Shown piece after piece: positions 1 to 9,700 of a stretch of 64,000 nucleotides of DNA. Source of the DNA: JAHBXE01 sp044222195 (GTDB taxonomy: Bacteria; Planctomycetota; Phycisphaerae; Phycisphaerales; UBA1924); contig JBGANS010000002.1 of the NCBI GenBank assembly GCA_044222195.1, forward strand, positions 62,001 to 126,000, given 5' to 3'. How positions within the stretch are numbered: position 1 is the stretch's first letter; each line of letters starts with the position of its first letter. The position numbers and the translations under genes were made by a program. Below the pieces are notes generated by a model. That model had not been told where the DNA came from, searched no databases, and was given only the letters and a program-made list of their open reading frames with translations.

Positions 1-48
1 TGGACTCCGTTGATGATGCGGCTCGCGTGACTCTGCCGTTGAGATCAC

Positions 49-1002
49 TCAGGGCTTCTGCCGCTGACGGATGTGATCCCAACCCTTCGCGGTCAGAATC
101 CGTCCAGTCTGAGAGCGTTCGATCAGGTCGGCGTCAAGGAGCTTGACCTCGATGGATCGACTCACGGTGAGCGCATCGAGACGAAGCTTCGACGCCACGA
201 CGGTCAGGCGTACCGGTCCCTGTGCGTTGGCGAGTATGCCGAGATATTTCTGCTGATCCGCATCCAGGCCGAGCGAGTCCAACCCTTCGATGTCGAGCGT
301 CTGTTGCAGGGCCGCATCGCCGGACCAACCAAGACCGCGTGCCGTTGCCGTCCGATGGACCGATTCGAGGAGCCGGACCCCCAATCGAGGCGTTCCGAAT
401 GACCGCTTTGCGATCTCGGCGAGTACTCCATCTTCGACGGGCCAACCCAACTGGCGGGTCTTCTGCTTGAGGATGGCGATCAGATCGTCTTCCGAATACC
501 GCTGGAGCGGACAGATCACTTTGAAGCGGTCTGCCAAGGGCCGAAGTAGGGCTTCCGGGTTGGTGGTAGCTCCGACGATGGTGAGCCGGGCGACCTTCAA
601 GCGAGTCACCCGGTTCGATTGTCCGTCGCAAATGTGGATGACTCCCTCGTCGAGAACCTTGAGCAACGCCACTTGGCAAGCGGCGGGTAGCTCATGAATC
701 TCGTCTAGGAACACCACAGCCTTGTCGGTTGCTTGGATGAGAAGCCCGTTGAGGGCAGGGATGGTTGCAAGCGTCTGACCCAAGACCTCGATGTAGTCCG
801 AGGCCATCTCGGCGGCGAGCAATCGGGCGAGCATCGACTTGCCGACGCCTGCGGCTGCCGTCAGCAGGATTGACGGGAGAGGGGATCCATCGGCACAGGC
901 CGCTTCGACCGCAACCTTGAGCTTCTCGACCACCGCTCTCTGTCCGATGACGTGGCTGAGCGTCGGAGGCGCGGGGTGGGGGGATGAGGCGTTGTCTGGC
1001 AT
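49..1002 (-). CDS. RuvB-like AAA+ ATPase
   Basis: A 317-residue P-loop ATPase that resembles the Holliday-junction helicase motor RuvB. Visible motifs are an N-terminal IGQ box, Walker A AAAGVGKS, Walker B VVFLDEIHEL, sensor-1 VGATTNPE, an Arg-finger-like DRF, and a C-terminal winged-helix part (LGILANAQGPVRLTVVASKL). Canonical RuvB has GPPGLGKTT at Walker A, so this is a divergent paralog rather than housekeeping ruvB, and no ruvA or ruvC lies beside it. I place the start at the ATG at 1002 because GGAG lies about 8 nt upstream; the frame stays open to 1071 but that extra N-terminus is not protein-like. Its role in the neighbourhood is unknown, and branch migration or clamp-loader-like activity is inference. 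Confidence 0.8.
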   Translation of the reverse strand: MPDNASSPHPAPPTLSHVIGQRAVVEKLKVAVEAACADGSPLPSILLTAAAGVGKSMLARLLAAEMASDYIEVLGQTLATIPALNGLLIQATDKAVVFLDEIHELPAACQVALLKVLDEGVIHICDGQSNRVTRLKVARLTIVGATTNPEALLRPLADRFKVICPLQRYSEDDLIAILKQKTRQLGWPVEDGVLAEIAKRSFGTPRLGVRLLESVHRTATARGLGWSGDAALQQTLDIEGLDSLGLDADQQKYLGILANAQGPVRLTVVASKLRLDALTVSRSIEVKLLDADLIERSQTGRILTAKGWDHIRQRQKP

Positions 1003-1589
1003 TGGGAGTCTCCGTGTTGCAGTCGTCGAAGCCTTGCGTTGGCTCGTGTGAAACGAGCCAGCGAGAATCACGTGGCCAGCCTCGCGGCGGGATCAAGTGC
1101 CGAGGGTCGATAGGTTGCTGGGAGGGCGTGAAACCTTAAAAAACGGCGATCCCGAGCGACCAGAAGGGGTGCGAAGCTACCGAAGCTATCGATTCTCTGG
1201 GATGCGGTACTCCCGCTGGAGTCAGTGAGAGCGTGTTCCGGGGCATCGCCTTCACTTGCGGGGAAACGTCACCGGCAGAAGTTTTCGGCACAATGCGATA
1301 CCGTGCACGGGGGCCGGATCCCCTCGTAATGCTGCTCGTTCCGCGCCAAAAGAAAACTCCCGCAATCCCAAGCCCAACCTATTGCGGTCTACGCGGCCTC
1401 TTGGGATACTTGATCCGCGCGAGGAGTTCCTCTACTTCCGCCACTGATCGGAGACTGACCGGCCCGCTGCTGAGGGACCCTGGTTTGCGGAACGTCCGGC
1501 GGTTGTTTGACGCGGCGGGAGACTGTAGATGACGATCCCCAACGGGCATGCCCGGTGGCTCGTCCATAGTCCAGAATAGGGAGCGAGTG
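1003..1589. other. Intergenic region between divergent genes
   Basis: About 590 bp separate the minus-strand RuvB-like gene from the plus-strand secreted dockerin gene. It should hold both promoters. Short open frames are present but have no supported start or protein-like composition. I see no tRNA, repeat array or convincing sigma-70 promoter in it. Confidence 0.5.
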
Positions 1590-4556
1590 ATGAGTCTCTC
1601 ACGTTTGGCAGCTTTCGCAGTCTCCCTCCTATTGACCAGCCACGCATTGGCAACGGATGTCGGCGGACCAATCGTGTCCAATACGACTTGGACGACGGCT
1701 GGGTCACCATACATCGTGGTCAGTTCCATTGTCGTCCGCAACAACGCTGTGCTGACCATTCAACCGGGCGTCACAGTGAAGTTCAACGCCGGAGGACTAG
1801 GAATCGCCGTCGGTTCTTCGGCATCGGACCCTGGCACTCTCCGAGCGGTCGGATCGCCTGGTCAAGAGATCACGTTCACCACCAACGCCGGTGCCTTCTT
1901 CTGGAAGAACATTCTTTTCACCGACTTTGCGACCGATGCCGTTTTTGACGCCAACGGCGAGTATCTCTCCGGCTCCATTCTTCAGCATTGCAAGATCGAG
2001 TCCGGAACAGGAGGGGGTCAGCAATTCCCCGGAACGATCGGCATAGACCGCAGCTCCCCGTTCATCGCCGACTGCGACATCCGAAGCAGCAGTCAGGGAA
2101 TAACCGCCAAGGTGGGCAGTGCGACAACTCTCACATTGCTGCGCAATACGATAGCAAACAACAATAATCTCCATGGCAATGGCGGAGGTGTGTGGGTCGT
2201 ACTTAGTGATGTGAACAGCATCTTGATCCTGACCAACAACACTATACTGAACAACCAAACGGGCTTCGGTGCGGGTCGAGGTGGCGGCATTTACCTGGAA
2301 TGCACCGGAACCTCAGCCGCGACGTTGTCTGGCAATACGATATCCAACAATAATGCAAACGCAAACGGTAGTGCGTGCAACACGCCCGCATATGGCGGTG
2401 GCATCTATTTATCCAATACCGGTAGTTTCGCAGTAGCACTTACAGGGAATGTTGTTTCGGCCAACACGGCAATCGGCTCATGTGCAGGGTACGGGGGCGG
2501 TCTGTATGTCGATAATGGTGGATCGCTAACAGTATCGATGGTGAACAATACAGTGTCGCACAACACTGCGTTTACGGCAGGTGGTGGGATCTATGTCAAT
2601 GAGGCGGCCCCAACAAATGTCACGAATATCATCCTGACGGGCGATCAGACAACCGGAAGCCACAACACCTTGGTGGGGAACGTCGCCGACTTCGGAACGG
2701 CTATCTACAACAACATGGCTTTCTCGGCCAATGGCACCAATGGTGTTCACGCGGAGTACGTCTGCTGGGGCGGCCTTGATCCTACCCCGGCAGTGAATCC
2801 GAGCTTGATCTACGATTACTTCGATAATCAGCAGAAGTCGATTGTGTTGTACTCGCCCCACGCGACGGGCCAGACCTGCACAGGTGCAGCAGGCTGCGGG
2901 CCGAGCCTGATCGCAGACTGCAACGGTCACTGCGCGCCATTGTCTTGGATCGGCGACGGTATTTGCGACAGTGGCTTCTACACTTACAACGGCGTGCCGA
3001 TCTACTTCAATTGCCCCCAGTTCGGCAATGACGGCGGGGATTGCACCGGGCCAACGCCACCCCTCACACATCCGCCAAATCACGGAGCTCCGGCAGCCCC
3101 CCCTCAGTACGAGCCGCCGTCTCCGCCCAGTCCGACGCAGAACAAGCTCATTCTCGTTACGCACGGGTGGGACACGGACTTCGACACCTACGCCGCATTC
3201 TGGGCTCCCCTGCGCAACGTCATCGCCGCAAGGGTTGGGCCCGATTGGCAGGTGAGGTCGTACGATTGGACCGAAGAGTCTCAAACGGGCGGGCTTCCGT
3301 TTGGTCCAGACCTGGCGCTTGTGAACGGGGTTGCGCATGGCTTCAGGCTCGGTCGTGAGATCGGCCAGCAGGGATATCAGCACGTCCATCTGATCGCCCA
3401 CAGCGCGGGCTCGGCGCTCATCGCAGCGGCCGCGTCTCGGATCAAGTATTTCTCCCCGAACACGACAGTTCACACGACATTTCTCGACGCCTTCGGCGGA
3501 GCAGGCACGATCCCGGGCGTAGGTACATACGAACAGTCGTACGGCCTCAATGCCAATTGGTCCGATCAATACTTTACTCCCGCAGAGGATCCTGTATTCG
3601 GGCCGTTCACAGACCTGCGACTCCCTAACTCGTTCAATGTCAACGTCGCGCTAGTCGATCCGCACTACCCCCAAGGATTCACTCCATCAGGGATTAGAGC
3701 TTCGCACACTTGGCCAAGGTGTTTCTTTCGATACACGGTTGACGGCAACGCGGTAGCCGATTGTGATCCGCCCGCAGGAAGTCCGGTCAACTGGCTGAAC
3801 TGGGGCTTTGCGTTGAGCTTCGAGCAATGGACTGGATCCGGCGGAGTTCAAGAATGGATCGATAGAAGGCAGGAAGATCAACGTCCGGGAAGGGTAGTGA
3901 CGTTGTATCGCGCCGACATTCCGCCAGCTAGGGTGTTCCGCATTCGCCGCGATCCGCCGATTGATCTCCTCGGAACGCCGAGTTTTCCGAGCAACGCGGT
4001 GGCGGTCCAGATCATGCCGGGCATCTTTACCATGACAACGCAGCCCCCGAGCGCTCCGTTCCCGGCCCCCGCGTGGGTCAACTTCGAGGTCGCTACGCCC
4101 GCATCCGTCAACTTCATCACCTTCAACATGGCGATCACTGGCGATCCCGGCGCGGCAGGGCTGGTGACGATGTACGTCAACGGAACAAAGTGCGGCGTGG
4201 TGGATCAGCCCTACACGTTGCCCGGCTCCCAGCCCTATTCGATGCCAACCCCTGGCGATTTGGTGCCCGGACAGCATTTCGTCAGTTTTCGGCTAGACCC
4301 CATCAATGCAATGGCGTCCAGCATCACTGTGCAGAACGTAGCAACCGGTATGGGCAAGTTCACGCCAGCCTGCTACGCCAACTGCGACGAATCCACCGGC
4401 ACCCCCAATCTCACCGCCAACGATTTCCAGTGTTTCATCAATAAGTACGCGACGGCAGATCCCTATGCCAACTGTGACATGTCAACAGGAGTGCCTTCCC
4501 TCACCGCCAACGACTTTCAGTGCTTCATCAACCAGTTTGCGGTGGGATGCCCGTAG
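1590..4556 (+). CDS. Secreted beta-helix protein with alpha/beta-hydrolase domain and GC-type dockerin C-terminus
   Basis: A 988-residue exported protein. It starts with a signal peptide ending near SHALA (start at 1590, with GGGAGCG upstream). Residues ~30-420 form a right-handed parallel beta-helix region: repeated N-N-T-I/V-x-N and G-G-G-I-Y turns with many Asn residues. A Cys-rich stretch (~450-490) and a Pro-rich linker follow. A hydrolase domain (~525-760) has LVTHGWD and the lipase-like nucleophile elbow HSAGSA. The last ~60 residues carry two copies of the dockerin-like unit ANCD-S-T ... LTANDFQCF-N, typical of Phycisphaerae secreted proteins and thought to anchor or sort them. The substrate is unknown; a surface lipase/esterase on a polysaccharide-binding scaffold is inference. 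The hydrolase-plus-beta-helix fusion is unusual. Confidence 0.82.
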   Translation: MSLSRLAAFAVSLLLTSHALATDVGGPIVSNTTWTTAGSPYIVVSSIVVRNNAVLTIQPGVTVKFNAGGLGIAVGSSASDPGTLRAVGSPGQEITFTTNAGAFFWKNILFTDFATDAVFDANGEYLSGSILQHCKIESGTGGGQQFPGTIGIDRSSPFIADCDIRSSSQGITAKVGSATTLTLLRNTIANNNNLHGNGGGVWVVLSDVNSILILTNNTILNNQTGFGAGRGGGIYLECTGTSAATLSGNTISNNNANANGSACNTPAYGGGIYLSNTGSFAVALTGNVVSANTAIGSCAGYGGGLYVDNGGSLTVSMVNNTVSHNTAFTAGGGIYVNEAAPTNVTNIILTGDQTTGSHNTLVGNVADFGTAIYNNMAFSANGTNGVHAEYVCWGGLDPTPAVNPSLIYDYFDNQQKSIVLYSPHATGQTCTGAAGCGPSLIADCNGHCAPLSWIGDGICDSGFYTYNGVPIYFNCPQFGNDGGDCTGPTPPLTHPPNHGAPAAPPQYEPPSPPSPTQNKLILVTHGWDTDFDTYAAFWAPLRNVIAARVGPDWQVRSYDWTEESQTGGLPFGPDLALVNGVAHGFRLGREIGQQGYQHVHLIAHSAGSALIAAAASRIKYFSPNTTVHTTFLDAFGGAGTIPGVGTYEQSYGLNANWSDQYFTPAEDPVFGPFTDLRLPNSFNVNVALVDPHYPQGFTPSGIRASHTWPRCFFRYTVDGNAVADCDPPAGSPVNWLNWGFALSFEQWTGSGGVQEWIDRRQEDQRPGRVVTLYRADIPPARVFRIRRDPPIDLLGTPSFPSNAVAVQIMPGIFTMTTQPPSAPFPAPAWVNFEVATPASVNFITFNMAITGDPGAAGLVTMYVNGTKCGVVDQPYTLPGSQPYSMPTPGDLVPGQHFVSFRLDPINAMASSITVQNVATGMGKFTPACYANCDESTGTPNLTANDFQCFINKYATADPYANCDMSTGVPSLTANDFQCFINQFAVGCP

Positions 4557-4659
4557 CGACGTGTCAAGCCAAACCGCATTCACTCTCGTGGAACCGATGT
4601 CGGCGGAAAGTGTCTCGTGGCGCAAAACGGTACGCGGGATACCGTTCACCGCAACGGTC

Positions 4660-5097
4660 TCAGTGACGACCCCAGTTCGAGGCCAAGCACCAGGCGGTAT
4701 GCTCAAGTTGCTCTAAGCGGATGTTGATGCAGGGCAGGTAGGGACCGGCAGAGCAACGGATCTGCGGCTGCTCGGGTCGGTCCTCTCCGTCCCGCCAATA
4801 TCGGCACTCAATCTCCTTGCCGGTATCGACGGTCTCAATCCTGAAGCCGTCAGTCGTCAGGAGCGTTCGGCTCCGAGTCGCGCAGGGAAGCGATTCGCCA
4901 AGCTCGGCCAAATCGTGGACTGCCTCCGGGATGAGCGACTCCATCCGATCCCGAATCGCCCTCAGTTCCGCCACTATCTCTGCCGCCCGCTCCGAAGTCG
5001 CCGTGGCTCGCTCTGCCTCAAGCTCGTAGTGCCGCGCATCCAAGGCCTTGCGAACAAATTCGACACGATCCTCCAGAGTCGGTTCGCGGCGAGCCAT
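4660..5097 (-). CDS. Hypothetical protein (145 aa)
   Basis: I do not recognise a family. The first ~70 residues are charged and helical (likely coiled coil: LEAERATATSERAAEIVAEL). The C-terminal half has a compact beta-like segment with CRYWRDGE and two Cys-containing stretches (IRCSAGPYLPC). It lies 101 bp downstream of the amidoligase-family gene on the same strand, so the two may be co-transcribed. The start codon ATG at 5097 has no strong ribosome binding site. Confidence 0.5.
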   Translation of the reverse strand: MARREPTLEDRVEFVRKALDARHYELEAERATATSERAAEIVAELRAIRDRMESLIPEAVHDLAELGESLPCATRSRTLLTTDGFRIETVDTGKEIECRYWRDGEDRPEQPQIRCSAGPYLPCINIRLEQLEHTAWCLASNWGRH

Positions 5098-5198
5098 GCA
5101 CTCAGTCTATCGACGATTCCGGACGGCTCCAGAGGAATCCGCTCTCCTTGTCGTTCGCTGGCATCCCTCCTAATGGGCCCGCGAGGACTGGCCCCTCC

Positions 5199-6092
5199 TC
5201 AATCCGGTCCCGATTGAAGGTTGAAGTGCTTCCATCGTTCAAGCAGGTACTTGCCCGTCGCCCGAAGCTCGGGGGACACTTTCGAGTAAACCCTGCTATT
5301 TGGTCGGAAGCCCAGCGTGCAGAGCATCTTGTCCAATCCTTGCCGGTCGTTGCCAAGCTGCTGGTCGGCCGCCTTGCAGACGCGGGCACATGCGTGATCG
5401 ACAAGCCGCAGGCACAGGTTCCTCCAATGGCGGCTCTTGTCGGTGTCGAGGGTACCTTGGTGCCAACGGCACTCAATCCTTGGGCCGTCACCAAACAGAT
5501 GTGTCAGATTCAAGCCGTGGCAGCGATCCCAAGACGATAACGCGCGGCGGAAACATTCGAGGTGCTTGCAGCCATGCAGGAGTTTGCTGCGGTCCGGCAT
5601 TCGGTGGCAGTAACTCGAATCCGCGCGACTTGGAGCGATGAGGCCGAAGATCAGAGACTCGTATCGATGGACGCAGTTGTAGATCGACCGGATGACTGTC
5701 GCGTTGGTCTTTACCTCTTCAAGCCCGACATGGACGTGGTGCCCGGTCGATGCGTTGCAGCGGCCGCCCAGATAGCGGCAGATTTCCAAAGCCTTGGGGA
5801 CGATGCGATCCCACTCTTCAACCGTGATGGGTCGGGTCTTCAGTTCGATCCGTTCGAAACCGATTCCCCGATAGGGCGAGGTTGGCTCGACGCTGCTGTC
5901 CCATTCCACGGCAAGGTCGGTGGTGACGGGGGCGTGGCTGTAGCAACGGGCAGTCGCGGAAATGCCATTGGCGGTGAGGACATCCGCGAGGGTACGACGG
6001 ACTGACGCCGCGTCCCCGCCCCCGACGACCGGCAAGTAGAACTCCCACTCGCCACCCATTCTTCTTGCGCGATTGAAATCAGCGACGAGCAT
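5199..6092 (-). CDS. Amidoligase-family protein
   Basis: A 297-residue protein resembling the amidoligase (COOH-NH2 ligase) superfamily, whose members join carboxylates to amines with ATP using a glutamine-synthetase-like fold. Supporting motifs are the N-terminal GGEWEFYLP (the G-x-E-x-E type opening strand), STGHHVHVGLE in the middle, and IECRWHQGTLD followed by W in the C-terminal half, which matches the family's typical F/R-x-H-Q-G-T pattern. The start at 6092 is supported by AAGGAG 8 nt upstream. Such genes are often found in mobile or phage regions with a peptidase or cyclotransferase partner; none is evident here, only the small gene downstream (4660-5097). The substrate is unknown. 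Confidence 0.65.
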   Translation of the reverse strand: MLVADFNRARRMGGEWEFYLPVVGGGDAASVRRTLADVLTANGISATARCYSHAPVTTDLAVEWDSSVEPTSPYRGIGFERIELKTRPITVEEWDRIVPKALEICRYLGGRCNASTGHHVHVGLEEVKTNATVIRSIYNCVHRYESLIFGLIAPSRADSSYCHRMPDRSKLLHGCKHLECFRRALSSWDRCHGLNLTHLFGDGPRIECRWHQGTLDTDKSRHWRNLCLRLVDHACARVCKAADQQLGNDRQGLDKMLCTLGFRPNSRVYSKVSPELRATGKYLLERWKHFNLQSGPD

Positions 6093-6405
6093 CGGTCGAT
6101 CTCCTTGACCGCTCGGATCGCCAGGTCAAGCGTCCTGCGGATGGAGACGGCCGTGCAATACTCCTACTCGTGCGGCGGACAAACGCGCGTGAACGACGGC
6201 CGCGCGACTACCCCCCCTTCTTTGAAAATGGGACTCAAGATGGGTTCCCTTGCGGGGATACCTTTCGAGCTAGCTCGACAAGCTTGATCGCTTTCGGCAC
6301 CCCTTTCGCTCGCGGGGAGTTCCACACGAGCCGCGACATGGCGTCCATCTGCGCATGCGTTGACCAATGTGGTCAGCCGCCGCACCTAAGATTGAGGAGG
6401 CCAGC
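6093..6405. other. Intergenic region, nothing recognised
   Basis: A 313-bp gap between the minus-strand amidoligase gene and a plus-strand small gene. It contains a run of C residues near 6210-6220 and short non-convincing frames. No RNA gene or clear repeat is visible. Confidence 0.4.
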
Positions 6406-6549
6406 GTGAACCAGTTTCTCGTCTACTTCTATCTGAATGGTCGGTCGCTGAGCGTGACGGTCGGTGCTTGGAGCGGTTTGGCTGCCGCCCAGGCGGTCGA
6501 AGCGATGTACCCCGGTTGCCAAGTCACCTCAACCACCCTGGTTCGCTAG
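6406..6549 (+). CDS. Small conserved-looking protein (47 aa)
   Basis: A 47-residue protein starting at GTG 6406, chosen because a strong GAGGAGG sits 5-6 nt upstream. The sequence (VNQFLVYFYLNGRSLSVTV ...) has an alternating beta pattern followed by a helix (GLAAAQAVEAMYPG) and a final strand, which suggests a compact beta-beta-alpha-beta fold. I recall similar short proteins in mobile and accessory regions but cannot name a function. The strong ribosome binding site and clean hydrophobic pattern are the reasons to keep it. Confidence 0.6.
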   Translation: MNQFLVYFYLNGRSLSVTVGAWSGLAAAQAVEAMYPGCQVTSTTLVR

Positions 6550-6745
6550 GCCGCAGTCAGTCGGAACTGCGGCTGCGATCCGTCCCGACATGAGATGATG
6601 GCGGGATGGGTATCGGAGTCCGCCAATTACGAGTCGCCCAAGGGCGTGCGAGCCAGCAATCTCCTAGGCTTTTTGGTACCCTGTTGTACCCCGAACGGAA
6701 TCGGCGAGCGAAGGGAGAGGTGTTTGCCCCGCGCTCGGGCACGAA

Positions 6746-9700
6746 ATGGGTTGGCCGGTGGTGAACAGGTCGCCCTGGGAGCCCTCTTTCTTGTCGTCGA
6801 TTCCTCTAAGGCCCGGCAACATCGTCTCCGGTCCCGTCCTCCCCGAGCCGGTGGAGGTGGTGGCGGTGACGCCAATGGGCTCATCGATCCGCCTCTTTGG
6901 AAAGGGGCTTCGAACCGGACTGGCACACTCGCCGGTTCTGAGCGCCGCTCAGATCGCTCAACTCGTCGTGTCTGCGGATCAAGAACCGCTTGATGGCGAT
7001 GCCGCCTTGTTCCGACTCGGCGTTGAGGCTCATCGCCTGGGCCTTGCGTACGAGTACGACCCGTACTTCGCCCTCTCCATCGCTCGCGTGGATCCGCTCC
7101 CGCATCAGCTTGAGGCGGTCTACGGCTACTTCCTGAAGCTGCCCCGCATCCGATTCCTGCTCGCGGATGACCCGGGAGCCGGGAAGACGATCATGGCCGG
7201 ACTCCTTCTGAAGGAACTCAAGGCTCGTGGTCTGGTCAAGCGTGTCCTCATCGTCACCCCAGCGAACCTGACCTTCCAGTGGCAACGCGAACTCAAAGAG
7301 AAATTCAGAGAGCCATTTGAGGTCATCAATAGCGATGTCCTGCGCACCAACTACGGCCAGAATCCGTGGCAGGACCGGCATCAGTTGATCACCTCGATCT
7401 CGTGGGTGTCGAGGATTGACGATGCTCGGGAGAGTCTGCTGAGAAGCCGTTGGGATCTGGTGATCGTGGACGAGGCCCACAAGATGGCGGCCTATGCCGA
7501 AGACCGCAAAACCCTTGCGTTTCGGCTAGGTGAATCCCTTTCAGGCATGACCGATCATCTGCTCCTGATGACGGCGACGCCGCACAAGGGAGACCCAGAG
7601 AATTTCTGCTTGTTCCTCTCGCTGCTTGACAGAGACGTGTACGGCAACGTCGAGAGCCTTGAACAGGCGATGAGACAGAACGAGGCTCCGTTCTATCTCC
7701 GCCGCATCAAGGAGGCCCTGATCACCTTTCCTGATCCGGACACGGGAAAAGCTCGAAAGCTGTTCACGAAGCGACGGGTCAACACGGCTGACTTTCAGCT
7801 AGATGGCGAGGAACTCGATTTCTACGACGCCCTCACCCGCTACGTCGAGGACCAATCTATCCTCGCGTCCGCCGAGGACAGTGCCCGAGGGCGAGCGGTC
7901 GGCTTCACGATGGCCATGCTCCAGCGACGCATGGCGTCCACCGTCTACGCGGTCCGTCGCAGCCTTGAGCGCATGAAGGACCGCCGCGAGAAAATCCTGT
8001 CGGATCCAGAGGCCCACCGCAAAGAGCAGATCGAACGGAAGCTTCCCGAGGATTTTGAAGATCTGACCGAAGAGGAACAACAGGAAATCGTCACCCAGCT
8101 TGAAGATGTGGTCGCCACCGTTGACCCTGCATCGCTCCGCGATGAGATCGCCAAGCTGACCAAACTCATCGAGCAGGCGAAGCTCCTGGAACGGCGGCAA
8201 ATCGAGTCGAAGCTCACGAAGCTCAAGAGCATCTTGACCGAGAACGGGTTCTTCTCCGACCCGAAAAAGAAGCTGCTGATCTTCACCGAACACAAGGATT
8301 CACTCGACTTCCTGGCTGGAGATGGGCGTGACGGGCGGTTGCTGGGCAGGCTCCGAGAGTGGGGCCTGACCGTCACGACCATCCACGGCGGAATGAAGAT
8401 CGGGGATCGGGACACGCCCGGCAGCCGCATCTACGCCGAGCGTGAGTTCAGAGAGACGTGCCAGATCCTCGTCGCAACCGAGGCCGCCGGGGAAGGCATC
8501 AACCTTCAGTTCTGCGCGGAAATGGTGAACTACGACATCCCCTGGAACCCCGTCCGTCTGGAACAGAGGATCGGGCGTATCCACCGCTACGGCCAAGAGA
8601 AGCCGTGCGTCATCTTCAACTTCGTCGCGTCGAACACGCGAGAAGGACGAGTTCTTGGCAAGCTCCAGATCCGTCTCGCCGAGATCCGCAAGGAACTGGG
8701 GACAGATCAGGTCTTCGATGTCATCGGCGAGGTGCTGCCCGCGAAAGAGGTAGAGAAGCTCTTCCGTGATATGTACGCCCGCCGTCTCGATGTGAATCAG
8801 GTCGAAGAGCGGATAGTCGAGAAGGTTGACGCGCGGCACTTCCGAGCGATCACCGAGTCGGCCCTCGAAGGGCTGGCGAAGAAGGAACTCAATCTCTCCG
8901 CAGTCCTGGGCCGTTCCGTTGAAGCCAAGGAGCGGCGGCTCGTGCCGGAAGCCATCGAGAACTTCTTCGTCGAGGCTAGTCCGGTGGTCGGCCTGAACTC
9001 CAAGGCCACGGGGGAGTCGAGCCATACGTATCGGATCGGTCGGACCCCGCGCCATCTCCTTCCGGTTGGCGACCGACTGGAGTCCCGATTCGGGCGGCTG
9101 GGCCGCGAGTATGCCAAGGTCTGCTTCGACAAGCAGTACCTCGTGAAGGAGCCCACGCTCGAATGGGTTACGCCAGGACATCCGCTCTTTGAGGTCGTTC
9201 GGGAGTCGCTCTCCGAAGCCGCGAGCGATGCGCTGCGACGGGGAGCCGTCTTCTACTCGCTGAAGCACACTGCCGAGATGATCCTCGATGTCTTCGCGGC
9301 ATCCATCAAGGACGGTCGAGGCAACACGCTTCACCGCCGCCTCTTCGTCGTGGAAACGGACGCCACGGGCGCAATGACCGTCCGCCAACCCACGATCTTC
9401 CACGACATCACTCCTGCCGTTGAGGGCGGAGCGGGAGTGAAGAAGACCGCCGCTCCACCTTCGATCACGATTCAGCGGCCAGACAGGCAGGCGGTGGAAT
9501 CGTTCCTAATCGGCGAGGCCCTGACGCCCTGGCTCGATGAAGCCCAATCCCAGCGGTTGCGCGAGATCGAGATCGTCGCCAAGCACGTGGACATCAGCCT
9601 CAACGCGCTGATCCACCGAGAGAATCTGATGCTTGCCGATCTCGTCGAACGCCAGCAGGGCGGCCAGACCATCCAGGGCATCGAGGGACGCATCAAGATC

